Shown here piece by piece: positions 1-5,640 of a stretch of DNA of 5,640 nt (within the stretch, counting starts at the first letter, position 1; every line of letters starts with the position of its first letter). This DNA comes from Nocardioidaceae bacterium (GTDB lineage Bacteria > Actinomycetota > Actinomycetes > Propionibacteriales > Nocardioidaceae). The translations under genes and the position numbers were made by a program. The stretch spans positions 1 through 5,640 of the forward strand of contig JACCSH010000100.1 in the NCBI GenBank assembly GCA_013813125.1. Direction: 5' to 3'. The notes under the pieces are model-generated. The model ran no database searches. It saw only the letters and a list, made by a program, of their open reading frames with translations, and was not told where the DNA came from.

Positions 1-784
1 AGACGAACGTGTCGATTCGTCCCGGCACGACTCGCAGCTCGTAGTTATCCACGCCCGCCCAGGTGTCGAGGTCAGGAAATCCCAGTTGGTCCAGAGCGGC
101 GCGGACCTCGGCGGCAAGCTCCCCTTCGAGGGGGAACAGGTCGGCATCGCTCGGTCGGTCGAAGTAGGTGTGATGCAGTGCGAGCAACCGCCCGAGCTCC
201 GCGCAGGGATCTGCGTGGTCATCGACGCGCAGGTCATAGGCCACGTCGTCGCCGGGTGTGTAGCTTCCCGTGTCAGACACTACGAGGAGCGATGCACTTT
301 GCCGCCCTCGTCGGTCGCCCCCGGCTGTGTCTCCCGCCTGCAGCGACTCCACCAGGCGCTCAGCAAGCGGCGCTTCGCGCGACTCGGCAAATGCAGTTCG
401 CATCGCCTCGACCACTTCCGGGCCGGTCAAGATGTTGCCCTGGATGGCGTAGCCGGCTCCGGTGACACCACCCGCCCACTCGAGGCAGCCGTTTCCGCTG
501 AACGTCGCTGCTTCCCCTGCGGCGTCGACGACACCGACCTGTCGATTCTCCCGCTGGTCGTCACCGGCCAGCAGCGAGTCGAGCGTCGACTGCGCTGACC
601 TGCCACTGGCCAACAGCGCCAAGCCGTCGCGCTTGTACAGCGTGTTGCAGAAGGACTGGGTGGCGATCGCGCCGCTCCCCATCCGGGCCGCAGGCACAGC
701 CGATCCCACCGCCAGGAATTTGGACGCCACAGCGACACCGGTGCTGAGGCCGTCCGCGCTGCGGGCCACGATCGAAAACGTCAT
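1..784 (-). CDS. DUF1028 family protein (Ntn-hydrolase-like), C-terminus beyond the window
   Basis: I translated this frame by hand. It is open from an ATG at 784 down to base 1, giving 261 residues without a stop. The N-terminus MTFSIVARSADGLSTGVAVA and the blocks GSGAIATQSF (37-46), RQVGVVDAAGEAATFSGNGC (81-100), GYAIQGNIL (111-119), AGGDRRGRQSASLLV (154-168) and DLRVDDHADP (184-193) are the typical pattern of DUF1028 proteins. The family is uncharacterised; structures are reported, as I recall, to have an Ntn-hydrolase-like fold. Thr2 would become the N-terminal residue once Met1 is removed, as in Ntn-hydrolases, but catalysis is inference. The protein looks cytoplasmic, with no signal peptide or membrane segment. 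The WAGVDNYELR stretch (242-251) resembles the end of the common family domain, so few residues are probably missing unless an extra C-terminal domain follows. The start overlaps the ctaA stop as ATGA, and AAAGGG at 797-792 lies 7 bases upstream as a ribosome binding site. Family assignment is firm; substrate is unknown. Confidence 0.9.
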   Translation of the reverse strand, partial: MTFSIVARSADGLSTGVAVASKFLAVGSAVPAARMGSGAIATQSFCNTLYKRDGLALLASGRSAQSTLDSLLAGDDQRENRQVGVVDAAGEAATFSGNGCLEWAGGVTGAGYAIQGNILTGPEVVEAMRTAFAESREAPLAERLVESLQAGDTAGGDRRGRQSASLLVVSDTGSYTPGDDVAYDLRVDDHADPCAELGRLLALHHTYFDRPSDADLFPLEGELAAEVRAALDQLGFPDLDTWAGVDNYELRVVPGRIDTFV

Positions 785-1740
785 GTGGTCACCCTTTCAC
801 TCGAACCTCGGTCCCGGACGCCGAGCAGCATCCAGGTGACGGCGGCGCTGACGAGAGCCGCCCCCAGCAGATGAGCCCCTACCAGTAGGACCGGTAGGTC
901 GGTGAAGTACTGGACGAAGCCCACGACTCCCTGGGCCACCTCGAGAACCAGCAGCCAGGTGGCGGCACGCTGCGCCCGCTGCGGCGCGCCCACCGCTTTG
1001 AAGGACAATACGGTGGCGATCGTGAGCCCGACCAACAAGAAGACGAGGTCTGCGTGAATCTGGCTCACCAGGGCGGGCCGCAGACCGTTTCGCGGTGCTT
1101 CGGCATCGCCCGCGTGTGGACCGGCTCCGGTGAGGACCGTGCCGACGTACAAGACGAGCCAGCAGACTCCGAACGTCAACTGCGCGAGTACACGCACCGC
1201 ATGGGGCACTGTCGGTCGAGAGGGTTCGTCAGCCTCGTCGACACGGCGGATGAAGAGTACGGCTAGGCCGATCATCGCCAGCGACAGCAGGAGATGCAAC
1301 GAGACCGTCCAGGGGTTGAGGCCGGTCAGCACGGTGACCCCGCCGATGAGGGCCTGCGCAGGAACACCGACTGCGAGGCCGGTGGCCAGCCACCGAAGCG
1401 ACGAACGCCGCGGCCGGTAGCGCATGGCCGCCACCCAGGTGGCAAACGCGACAACGGCCAGCAGCCCGGTGAGCATGCGGTTCCCGAACTCGAGCGCCCC
1501 GTGCCAGCCGAGCTCACCCTGGACGACGAAGGACTCATCTGTGCACCGTGGCCAGGTTGGGCAGCCGAGGCCGGACGAGGTGAGCCTCACGGCTCCTCCG
1601 GTCACCACGATCGCGACGTTGGCGACAAGGGAGGCGACCGCCAGACGTCTGAGGGTCCGGTGGGTGATGGGGGAGCCAGTGGGGGTCGATACTTCTGGGC
1701 GCCTGCGCAGACTTGACCGGCGCTGTGTCAACTCGGCCAT
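781..1740 (-). CDS. ctaA: Heme A synthase, CtaA/COX15 family
   Basis: A 319-residue integral membrane protein. CtaA/COX15 oxidises the C8 methyl of heme O to a formyl group, giving heme A for aa3-type cytochrome oxidase. About eight hydrophobic segments are visible, in two four-helix halves. The family signature TGGAVRLTSSGLGCPTWPRC (47-66) includes the cysteine pair Cys60/Cys66 of the first external loop. Candidate heme-binding or catalytic residues are His80, Glu84 in HGALEFGNR, His149 (SLHLLLS), His229 (SQIHADLVF) and His290 (VGAHLLGAAL). TGAGPHAGD (204-212) is the usual loop of the second half. The N-terminus, about 30 residues with many Arg, is cytoplasmic and positively charged. The ATG at 1740 follows the permease stop by 4 bases and has GGGAG 7 bases upstream. 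Homologues in mycobacteria have been labelled as antibiotic-transport membrane proteins because of the adjacent ABC genes; the motifs here show the enzyme instead. Confidence 0.95.
   Translation of the reverse strand: MAELTQRRSSLRRRPEVSTPTGSPITHRTLRRLAVASLVANVAIVVTGGAVRLTSSGLGCPTWPRCTDESFVVQGELGWHGALEFGNRMLTGLLAVVAFATWVAAMRYRPRRSSLRWLATGLAVGVPAQALIGGVTVLTGLNPWTVSLHLLLSLAMIGLAVLFIRRVDEADEPSRPTVPHAVRVLAQLTFGVCWLVLYVGTVLTGAGPHAGDAEAPRNGLRPALVSQIHADLVFLLVGLTIATVLSFKAVGAPQRAQRAATWLLVLEVAQGVVGFVQYFTDLPVLLVGAHLLGAALVSAAVTWMLLGVRDRGSSERVTT
792..797 (-). promoter_or_regulatory. Ribosome binding site of the DUF1028 gene
   Basis: On the minus strand AAAGGG (continuing TGA) sits 7 bases before the ATG at 784. 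It lies inside the last codons of ctaA. Together with the ATGA overlap it supports this start and translational coupling. Confidence 0.55.
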
Positions 1741-1744
1741 CCGG

Positions 1745-2560
1745 TCACTCCCACTTGAAAGTTCTCATGGTCATAGCGCTGCCAATGACGGCCCACACGC
1801 AAAGCACAGCTGCGCGTGTCCAGGCGAGCCCTTCGCCGCTGAGCACCTCGCGCAAGCCCTCCGCCAAGGCGCCCGAGGGCAAGGACGTCGCCAGGGAGCC
1901 GAGCGAATCAGGATAGGACGCGGCAGGTACGACGACTGCTCCGGCGACCAGCAACAACACGTAGACGAGGTTCGCACCCGCCAGCGTCGCCTCCGCGCGC
2001 AGGGTGCCGGCCATCAGCAGCCCAAGCGAGCCCAGGCAGAGGGTGCCGAGCACGACGAGAAGTACGGCTGACAAAGCTGCGGCGAGACCACCGTCCGGAT
2101 CCCAGCCAAGGGCCACCCCCAGGGCGCCGATGGCGCTGAGCTGGAGGGTCTCAAGTGCGAGCAGCGAGAGCACCTTGCCCGCGAGCAGGGAGGCCCGGGA
2201 GAGCGGCGAGGCGCCGAGGCGTTTCAGGACGCCGTACCGGCGCTCGTACGCCGTCGCGATCGCCAACGACGTGAAGGCAGCCGAAAGAACCGCCAGCGCC
2301 ATCACTCCCGGCGTCAACACGTCGATGCGCCGACCAGCCCCAAGATCGACGACACCCCCCGCCTTTGCTCCGGCCAGGAGAAGAAGCAGAGGGATCACGA
2401 GCGCCAGCAGTAGTTGCTCCCCGTTGCGTAACACGAGCTTGGTCTCCATCAACGCATGCGCGACGACCATCTTCACTGCGGGAGCCGACCCCGGCGCAGG
2501 AGTCAGGTCCAGGCGTGGCATGGCCGGGGTTGTGGCGTCCGCGCCGCGCATGTCATTCAT
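1745..2560 (-). CDS. ABC-2 type transporter permease
   Basis: A 271-residue polytopic membrane protein, the likely partner of the ATPase encoded just upstream. Six hydrophobic segments are visible at about 47-64, 84-104, 129-151, 160-185, 192-213 and 248-264. After a 45-residue cytoplasmic N-terminus comes the stretch DVLTPGVMALAVLSAAFTSL (80-99) and then YERRYGVLKRLGASPLSR (105-122), the charged cytoplasmic loop typical of ABC-2 permeases. I chose the ATG at 2560 because it forms a TGATG junction with the ATPase stop and has AAAGAG 8 bases upstream. The frame stays open for 33 more codons upstream, but these overlap the ATPase and look like antisense-biased filler. An ATG at 2551 is an alternative start. 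One ATPase and one permease suggest a homodimeric exporter of unknown substrate. The synteny resembles, from memory, M. tuberculosis Rv1457c, whose antibiotic-transport label is homology-based. Confidence 0.9.
   Translation of the reverse strand: MNDMRGADATTPAMPRLDLTPAPGSAPAVKMVVAHALMETKLVLRNGEQLLLALVIPLLLLLAGAKAGGVVDLGAGRRIDVLTPGVMALAVLSAAFTSLAIATAYERRYGVLKRLGASPLSRASLLAGKVLSLLALETLQLSAIGALGVALGWDPDGGLAAALSAVLLVVLGTLCLGSLGLLMAGTLRAEATLAGANLVYVLLLVAGAVVVPAASYPDSLGSLATSLPSGALAEGLREVLSGEGLAWTRAAVLCVWAVIGSAMTMRTFKWE
1748..1752 (-). promoter_or_regulatory. Ribosome binding site of ctaA
   Basis: GGGAG on the minus strand lies 7 bases before the ATG at 1740 and directly before the permease stop codon. 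It supports this ctaA start and coupling of ctaA translation to the permease. Confidence 0.6.
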
Positions 2561-3480
2561 CAACGGAGCTCTTTGCCGGTGAGCGCCAAGAACACATCCT
2601 CGAGCGTGTGCTGCTCGATGGAAAGCTGCCCCGGCATTACCTCGCGTTCTGCACACCAACGAGTGAGAGTGGAGAGGGTGTGCGGACTGACCTGACCACT
2701 GACGGTATAGCGGCCCGGCGGGCCTTCGGAAACGGCACAGTCGGGTGGCAGCGCGGCAGCCAGGTCCACAGTGTCCAACCCGCGAGGTGCCGAGAAGGTC
2801 ATCGACCCTCCAGCGCCGGCTGCCATCAGGTCCCCTGGGGAGCCCGCCGTGACCACACGTCCGGCGTCGATGATGTACACCTCGCTCGCAAGCCGCTCGG
2901 CCTCCTCCATGTAGTGAGTGGAGAGCACAACGGTGACACCGGCCGCCGACAGGTCACCGATCAGGTCCCAGCAGCCTCGTCGTGCCTGTGGATCGAGGCC
3001 AGCCGTGGGCTCATCGAGGAAGAGCAGTTCCGGTCTTCCGATGACCGACAGGGCCAGCCCCAGGCGTTGCTGCTCGCCCCCGCTGAGCCGTCGGTACGGC
3101 GTCCTGCCGCACGAGCCGAGACCGAGGCGTTCGACCAGAGCATCGACAGACAGCGGATGAGCGTGCAGCGATGCGACATAGCGCAGCATCTCAACGGCGC
3201 GGGCTGCAGACCACGCGCCCCCGGTCTGCAACATGACACCGACCCGGGGAGCGAGGCGGGCGTGGTCGGTGACTGGGTCCAAGCCGAGCACTCGGACGCT
3301 GCCGGAGGTCGGCTTGCGGTAGCCCTCACAGGTCTCGATGGTCGTCGTCTTCCCCGCGGCGTTGGGACCGAGGATCGCTGTGATGCTGCCCGTCTCTACG
3401 GTCAGCGAGAGCCCGTCGACGGCGGTGGTGCTGCCATAGCTCTTCACCAGGTCGACGACCTCGACCGCGGTGGCTGTCAC
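2560..3480 (-). CDS. ABC transporter ATP-binding protein
   Basis: A 306-residue ATPase if it starts at the GTG at 3480. Another in-frame GTG at 3507 would give 315 residues. Numbered from 3480, the motifs are: Walker A GPNAAGKTT (38-46), Q-loop around Gln85 (VGVMLQ), ABC signature LSGGE (132-136), Walker B LLFLDEPTAGLD (152-163) and the switch His189 in STHYMEEAE. A C-terminal extension of about 80 residues ends in the LEDVFLALTG motif (293-302), typical of DrrA/CcmA-like ATPases that pair with ABC-2 permeases. It would power the downstream permease in export; the substrate is unknown. Walker A has Ala where most relatives have Gly (GPNGAGKTT), which should not abolish nucleotide binding. I prefer 3480 because neither GTG has a Shine-Dalgarno sequence, and a -10-like TAGACT lies 7 bases before 3480, which fits leaderless initiation there. 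The stop overlaps the permease start as TGATG. Confidence 0.92.
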   Translation of the reverse strand: MTATAVEVVDLVKSYGSTTAVDGLSLTVETGSITAILGPNAAGKTTTIETCEGYRKPTSGSVRVLGLDPVTDHARLAPRVGVMLQTGGAWSAARAVEMLRYVASLHAHPLSVDALVERLGLGSCGRTPYRRLSGGEQQRLGLALSVIGRPELLFLDEPTAGLDPQARRGCWDLIGDLSAAGVTVVLSTHYMEEAERLASEVYIIDAGRVVTAGSPGDLMAAGAGGSMTFSAPRGLDTVDLAAALPPDCAVSEGPPGRYTVSGQVSPHTLSTLTRWCAEREVMPGQLSIEQHTLEDVFLALTGKELR

Positions 3481-3487
3481 AAACGGG

Positions 3488-3493
3488 AGTCTA
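3488..3493 (-). promoter_or_regulatory. Possible -10 element of the ABC-ctaA-DUF1028 operon
   Basis: TAGACT on the minus strand fits the actinobacterial TANNNT -10 pattern. Seven bases separate it from the GTG at 3480, which would place the transcript start at or beside the start codon. I see no convincing -35 at 16-19 bases upstream, where the best hexamer (TAATTC) is poor. The overlapping TATAGA is another reading of the same element. The call is tentative. Confidence 0.35.
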
Positions 3494-3496
3494 TAG

Positions 3497-3525
3497 TTGA
3501 GCGCCACGGCGAATTACGACACAAT
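3497..3525 (+). promoter_or_regulatory. Likely sufR-sufB promoter
   Basis: TTGAGC (3497-3502) matches four of six bases of the -35 consensus. A 17-base spacer leads to CACAAT (3520-3525), which matches four of six bases of the -10 consensus, including the key A at position 2 and T at position 6. The predicted transcript start is near 3532, the first base of a GTG in the sufR frame, so the mRNA may be leaderless. No Shine-Dalgarno sequence precedes any of the candidate sufR starts. A second -10-like hexamer, TATAGT at 3492-3497, lacks a good -35 and is a weaker alternative. Confidence 0.45.
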
Positions 3526-3534
3526 GGTGTTGTG
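3520..3534. promoter_or_regulatory. Candidate SufR operator (inverted repeat CACAA-N5-TTGTG)
   Basis: CACAA (3520-3524) and TTGTG (3530-3534) are a perfect five-base inverted repeat with a five-base spacer. A second, offset repeat, ACAC-N4-GTGT, lies at 3519-3530. The site covers the proposed -10 and runs into the GTG start of sufR, where a bound repressor would block RNA polymerase. Its size and ACAC/TGTG character resemble, from memory, the inverted repeat reported for mycobacterial SufR. Binding by this SufR is inferred. Confidence 0.45.
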
Positions 3535-4335
3535 AAAACAATGCGGGCAGCATCAATGGGGCAGCAGCCTCTTGCCGATGCAGGCCCGGTCACAGGCCCG
3601 GCCGCCCCCGCGGGCAGCTCACCTGATGACGCACCTACCCGCGAACGTGTAGCGAGCTCCATTCTCGAGAACGGCCCTTCGACGGCCGCGGCACTTGCCC
3701 GCCGGCTGTCGCTGACGCCGGCAGCCGTTCGCAGACACCTTGACCACCTGGTCGCCGAGGGCGCCTTGGAGGCTCGTGAGCCCCGTAGGAACGGGGTGCG
3801 GGGGAGAGGTCGACCCGCCAAGGTGTTCGTGCTGACCGACTCGGGCAGGGACGCCTTCGTTCAGGCGTACGACGACCTCGCTGCTTCTGCCTTGCGGTTC
3901 CTGAGGGAAGCCGGTGGCCCCGCTGCAGTCAGTGACTTCGCCCGGCGTCGCACGGCCGAGCTCGAGGAACGCTACCGCGACCGGGTTGACTCCGCCGCGC
4001 CCGAGGATCGCGTCGCGGTCTTGGCTGAGGCACTGACCGGCGACGGCTACGCGGCTTCCGTGTCCAGCGCCCCGATCGGTGACCAGCTCTGTCAGCACCA
4101 CTGCCCTGTGGCGCATGTGGCCGCCGAGTTCCCTCAGCTGTGCGAGGCCGAGACCGAAGTTTTCGCCCGCCTGCTGGGCCGCCATGTCCAGCGGTTGGCG
4201 ACCATCGCCCACGGCGATGGCGTGTGCACGACCAACTTTCCGCAAGCAGACCTCGCGAGACCCACGGCAACCCCAAGCAGTACGCCGAAACCGACGCACG
4301 CAGTTCCCACCACCATTAGGAGGACCCCTTCATGA
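3532..4335 (+). CDS. sufR: SufR, iron-sulfur-sensing winged-helix repressor of the suf operon
   Basis: A 267-residue ArsR/DeoR-like regulator when started at the GTG at 3532. ATGs at 3541 and 3556 are alternatives, and none has a Shine-Dalgarno sequence. The winged helix spans about 36-105, with helix-turn-helix [21 protein letters not shown] (50-70) and a wing rich in Arg and Gly ([20 protein letters not shown]). A helical linker (about 108-170) leads to the cysteine region: Cys187, Cys191, Cys204 and Cys232. The spacings of 4, 13 and 28 equal those I recall for M. tuberculosis SufR (Cys175, 179, 192, 220), where three of these bind a 4Fe-4S cluster. Holo-SufR is expected to repress the suf operon and release it when clusters are damaged or scarce. 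The last 28 residues are low-complexity Pro/Thr/Ser. The stop overlaps sufB as ATGA. The frame is also open far upstream, across the divergent ATPase gene, but that part is antisense and not sufR. Confidence 0.93.
   Translation: MKTMRAASMGQQPLADAGPVTGPAAPAGSSPDDAPTRERVASSILENGPSTAAALARRLSLTPAAVRRHLDHLVAEGALEAREPRRNGVRGRGRPAKVFVLTDSGRDAFVQAYDDLAASALRFLREAGGPAAVSDFARRRTAELEERYRDRVDSAAPEDRVAVLAEALTGDGYAASVSSAPIGDQLCQHHCPVAHVAAEFPQLCEAETEVFARLLGRHVQRLATIAHGDGVCTTNFPQADLARPTATPSSTPKPTHAVPTTIRRTPS
4318..4323 (+). promoter_or_regulatory. Strong ribosome binding site of sufB
   Basis: AGGAGG, a full Shine-Dalgarno match, ends 8 bases before the ATG at 4332. It lies within the last codons of sufR. It fixes the sufB start and suggests sufB is translated more strongly than sufR, which has no visible site of its own. 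Confidence 0.85.
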
Positions 4336-5640
4336 CATCCATCGAGCAGCTCAACCCCGAGCTCGAGGGCATCGGCCGCTACCAGTACGGCTGGGCCGAC
4401 TCTGACCTCGCTGGCGCAACAGCCCAACGGGGACTCAACGAGTCGGTCGTTCGTGGCATTTCCGGCCTCAAGAGTGAGCCCGAGTGGATGCTCGACCTGC
4501 GCCTGAAGGGCCTCAAGCTCTTCGACCGCAAGCCGATGCCTACCTGGGGCTCGGACCTCAGCACCATCGACTTCGACAACATCAAGTACTTCGTGAGGTC
4601 CACCGAGAAGCAGGCGACCTCTTGGGAGGAACTGCCCGAGGACATCAAGAACACCTACGACCGGCTCGGTATCCCCGAGGCGGAGAAGCAGCGCCTCGTA
4701 GCCGGCGTAGCTGCTCAGTACGAATCCGAGGTCGTCTACCACAAGATCCGCGAGGACCTCGAGGAGCAGGGTGTCATCTTCAAGGACACCGACACGGGTC
4801 TGCGTGAGCACCCGGAAACCTTCGAGGAGTACTTCGGCTCGGTGATCCCGGTCGGGGACAACAAGTTCGCGGCGCTGAACACGGCCGTTTGGTCAGGCGG
4901 CTCGTTCATCTACGTGCCGAAGGGTGTGCACGTCGACATTCCGCTCCAGGCCTACTTCCGGATCAACACCGAGAACATGGGCCAGTTCGAGCGCACCTTG
5001 ATCATCGTCGACGAAGACGCCTACGTGCACTACGTCGAAGGCTGCACCGCACCCATCTACAGCTCGGACTCACTGCACTCCGCTGTTGTCGAGATCGTGG
5101 TCAAGAAGGGCGCCCGCTGCCGCTACACCACCATCCAGAACTGGTCGAACAACGTCTACAACCTGGTCACCAAGCGGGCGACGTGCGAAGCCGGCGCCAC
5201 CATGGAGTGGGTCGACGGCAATATCGGCTCGAAGGTGACGATGAAGTACCCCGCCGTCTACCTTCTCGGGGAGCACGCCAAGGGCGAGACGCTGTCGATC
5301 GCGTTCGCGGGCGAGGGCCAGCACCAAGACGCCGGCGCCAAGATGGTTCACGCCGCTCCGTACACCTCCAGCTCGATCATCTCCAAGTCGGTGGCGCGCG
5401 GTGGCGGTCGTACGTCGTACCGCGGGCTTGTTCAGGTCGCCGACGGCGCACACCACAGCGCCAGCACGGTGCGCTGTGACGCCCTGCTCGTCGACCAGAT
5501 CAGCCGCTCCGACACCTACCCGTATGGCGATGTCCGCGAGGACGACGTCACGCTGGGCCACGAGGCCACCGTGTCCAAGCTCAGTGATGACCAGCTCTTC
5601 TACTTCATCAGCCGAGGCATGGAAGAAGACGAGGCCATGG
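4332..5640 (+). CDS. sufB: SufB, Fe-S cluster assembly scaffold subunit, C-terminus beyond the window
   Basis: I translated this frame by hand. It is open from the ATG at 4332 to the window end, giving 436 residues; family members are about 470-480, so roughly 35-45 residues are missing. SufB works in the cytoplasmic SufBC2D complex, receiving persulfide sulfur and building nascent Fe-S clusters for transfer to apoproteins. The N-terminal helical part (about 1-150) includes [18 protein letters not shown] (44-61). The beta-helix core follows, with [19 protein letters not shown] (194-212). Key residues are Cys238 in VEGCTAP (matching E. coli Cys254), Cys382 in VRCDALL (matching Cys405), and His410/Glu411 in [10 protein letters not shown] (matching His433/Glu434). 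The 29-residue step from Cys382 to Glu411 is the same as in E. coli. The VEGC site, which carries an intein in M. tuberculosis SufB, is uninterrupted here. It is coupled to sufR through ATGA, and the partners sufD and sufC are expected to the right. Confidence 0.97.
   Translation, partial: MTSIEQLNPELEGIGRYQYGWADSDLAGATAQRGLNESVVRGISGLKSEPEWMLDLRLKGLKLFDRKPMPTWGSDLSTIDFDNIKYFVRSTEKQATSWEELPEDIKNTYDRLGIPEAEKQRLVAGVAAQYESEVVYHKIREDLEEQGVIFKDTDTGLREHPETFEEYFGSVIPVGDNKFAALNTAVWSGGSFIYVPKGVHVDIPLQAYFRINTENMGQFERTLIIVDEDAYVHYVEGCTAPIYSSDSLHSAVVEIVVKKGARCRYTTIQNWSNNVYNLVTKRATCEAGATMEWVDGNIGSKVTMKYPAVYLLGEHAKGETLSIAFAGEGQHQDAGAKMVHAAPYTSSSIISKSVARGGGRTSYRGLVQVADGAHHSASTVRCDALLVDQISRSDTYPYGDVREDDVTLGHEATVSKLSDDQLFYFISRGMEEDEAM

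Noticed and set aside
86..839. Several plus-strand frames opposite the DUF1028 gene
   Set aside because: The minus-strand frame carries a complete set of DUF1028 family motifs; the plus-strand frames show none and overlap each other.
1424..2071. A 215-codon plus-strand frame opposite ctaA and the permease
   Set aside because: It spans two real minus-strand genes and has a composition typical of antisense high-GC DNA, with no motif or ribosome binding site.
3492..3497. TATAGT on the plus strand as the main sufR -10
   Set aside because: It is the better hexamer match, but no -35-like sequence stands 16-18 bases upstream, and it would leave a leader of about 28 bases without a Shine-Dalgarno sequence. 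It is kept only as an alternative.
2365..3531. A long plus-strand open frame continuous with sufR, covering about 1.1 kb upstream of it
   Set aside because: It is antisense to the clearly real ATPase and part of the permease, shows no domain pattern of its own, and exists because high-GC third positions suppress stops. Only the part from 3532 matches SufR.
3583..3603. Short direct repeat of AGGCCCGG near the start of sufR
   Set aside because: Two short GC-rich copies within coding sequence are expected by chance at this base composition.
4134..4811. A 225-codon minus-strand open frame across the sufR-sufB junction
   Set aside because: It is antisense to two well-supported genes, with composition typical of a reverse-complement shadow and no recognisable motif.
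4889..5479. Plus-strand 196-codon frame inside sufB
   Set aside because: It is Arg/His-rich, in a different frame from SufB, whose family-wide motifs run through the same bases.

Overview
The window is high-GC DNA with strongly GC-biased third codon positions, and its gene content points to an actinobacterium (Actinomycetota). The best evidence is the gene order: a CtaA-type heme A synthase, an ABC-2 transporter, and a divergent SufR-SufB pair. From memory, Mycobacterium tuberculosis has the same layout around Rv1456c-Rv1461, there with an extra mptB-like gene between the ATPase and sufR that is missing here. I cannot place the genus from sequence alone.

The left two thirds (about 1-3480) is one tightly packed operon on the minus strand. 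In transcription order it holds an ABC transporter ATPase, an ABC-2 permease, heme A synthase (ctaA), and a DUF1028-family protein cut off by the left window edge. The junctions are a TGATG overlap, a 4-base gap and an ATGA overlap, so the four genes are probably co-transcribed and translationally coupled.

The right third (3532-5640) is on the plus strand: sufR, a winged-helix iron-sulfur repressor, overlaps sufB by ATGA. SufB is the scaffold subunit of the SUF iron-sulfur assembly machine and runs off the right edge. The rest of a suf operon (sufD, sufC, sufS, sufU and others) would be expected beyond the edge.

The two transcription units diverge from about 51 bases of DNA (3481-3531). This gap holds a plausible sigma-70-type promoter for sufR whose -10 region and start codon are covered by an inverted repeat, CACAA-N5-TTGTG. 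It also holds a possible minus-strand -10 element 7 bases before a GTG start of the ATPase. Both genes could be leaderless, and SufR may control its own operon and possibly the neighbouring heme A/ABC operon. That would couple iron-sulfur supply to terminal-oxidase cofactor synthesis, but this is an inference.

I found no RNA genes, mobile elements, CRISPR arrays or long repeats. Apart from the short divergent promoter, the window is almost fully coding. The most interesting items are the compact divergent control region, the unexplained ABC transporter tied to heme A synthase, and the DUF1028 protein at the end of that operon.
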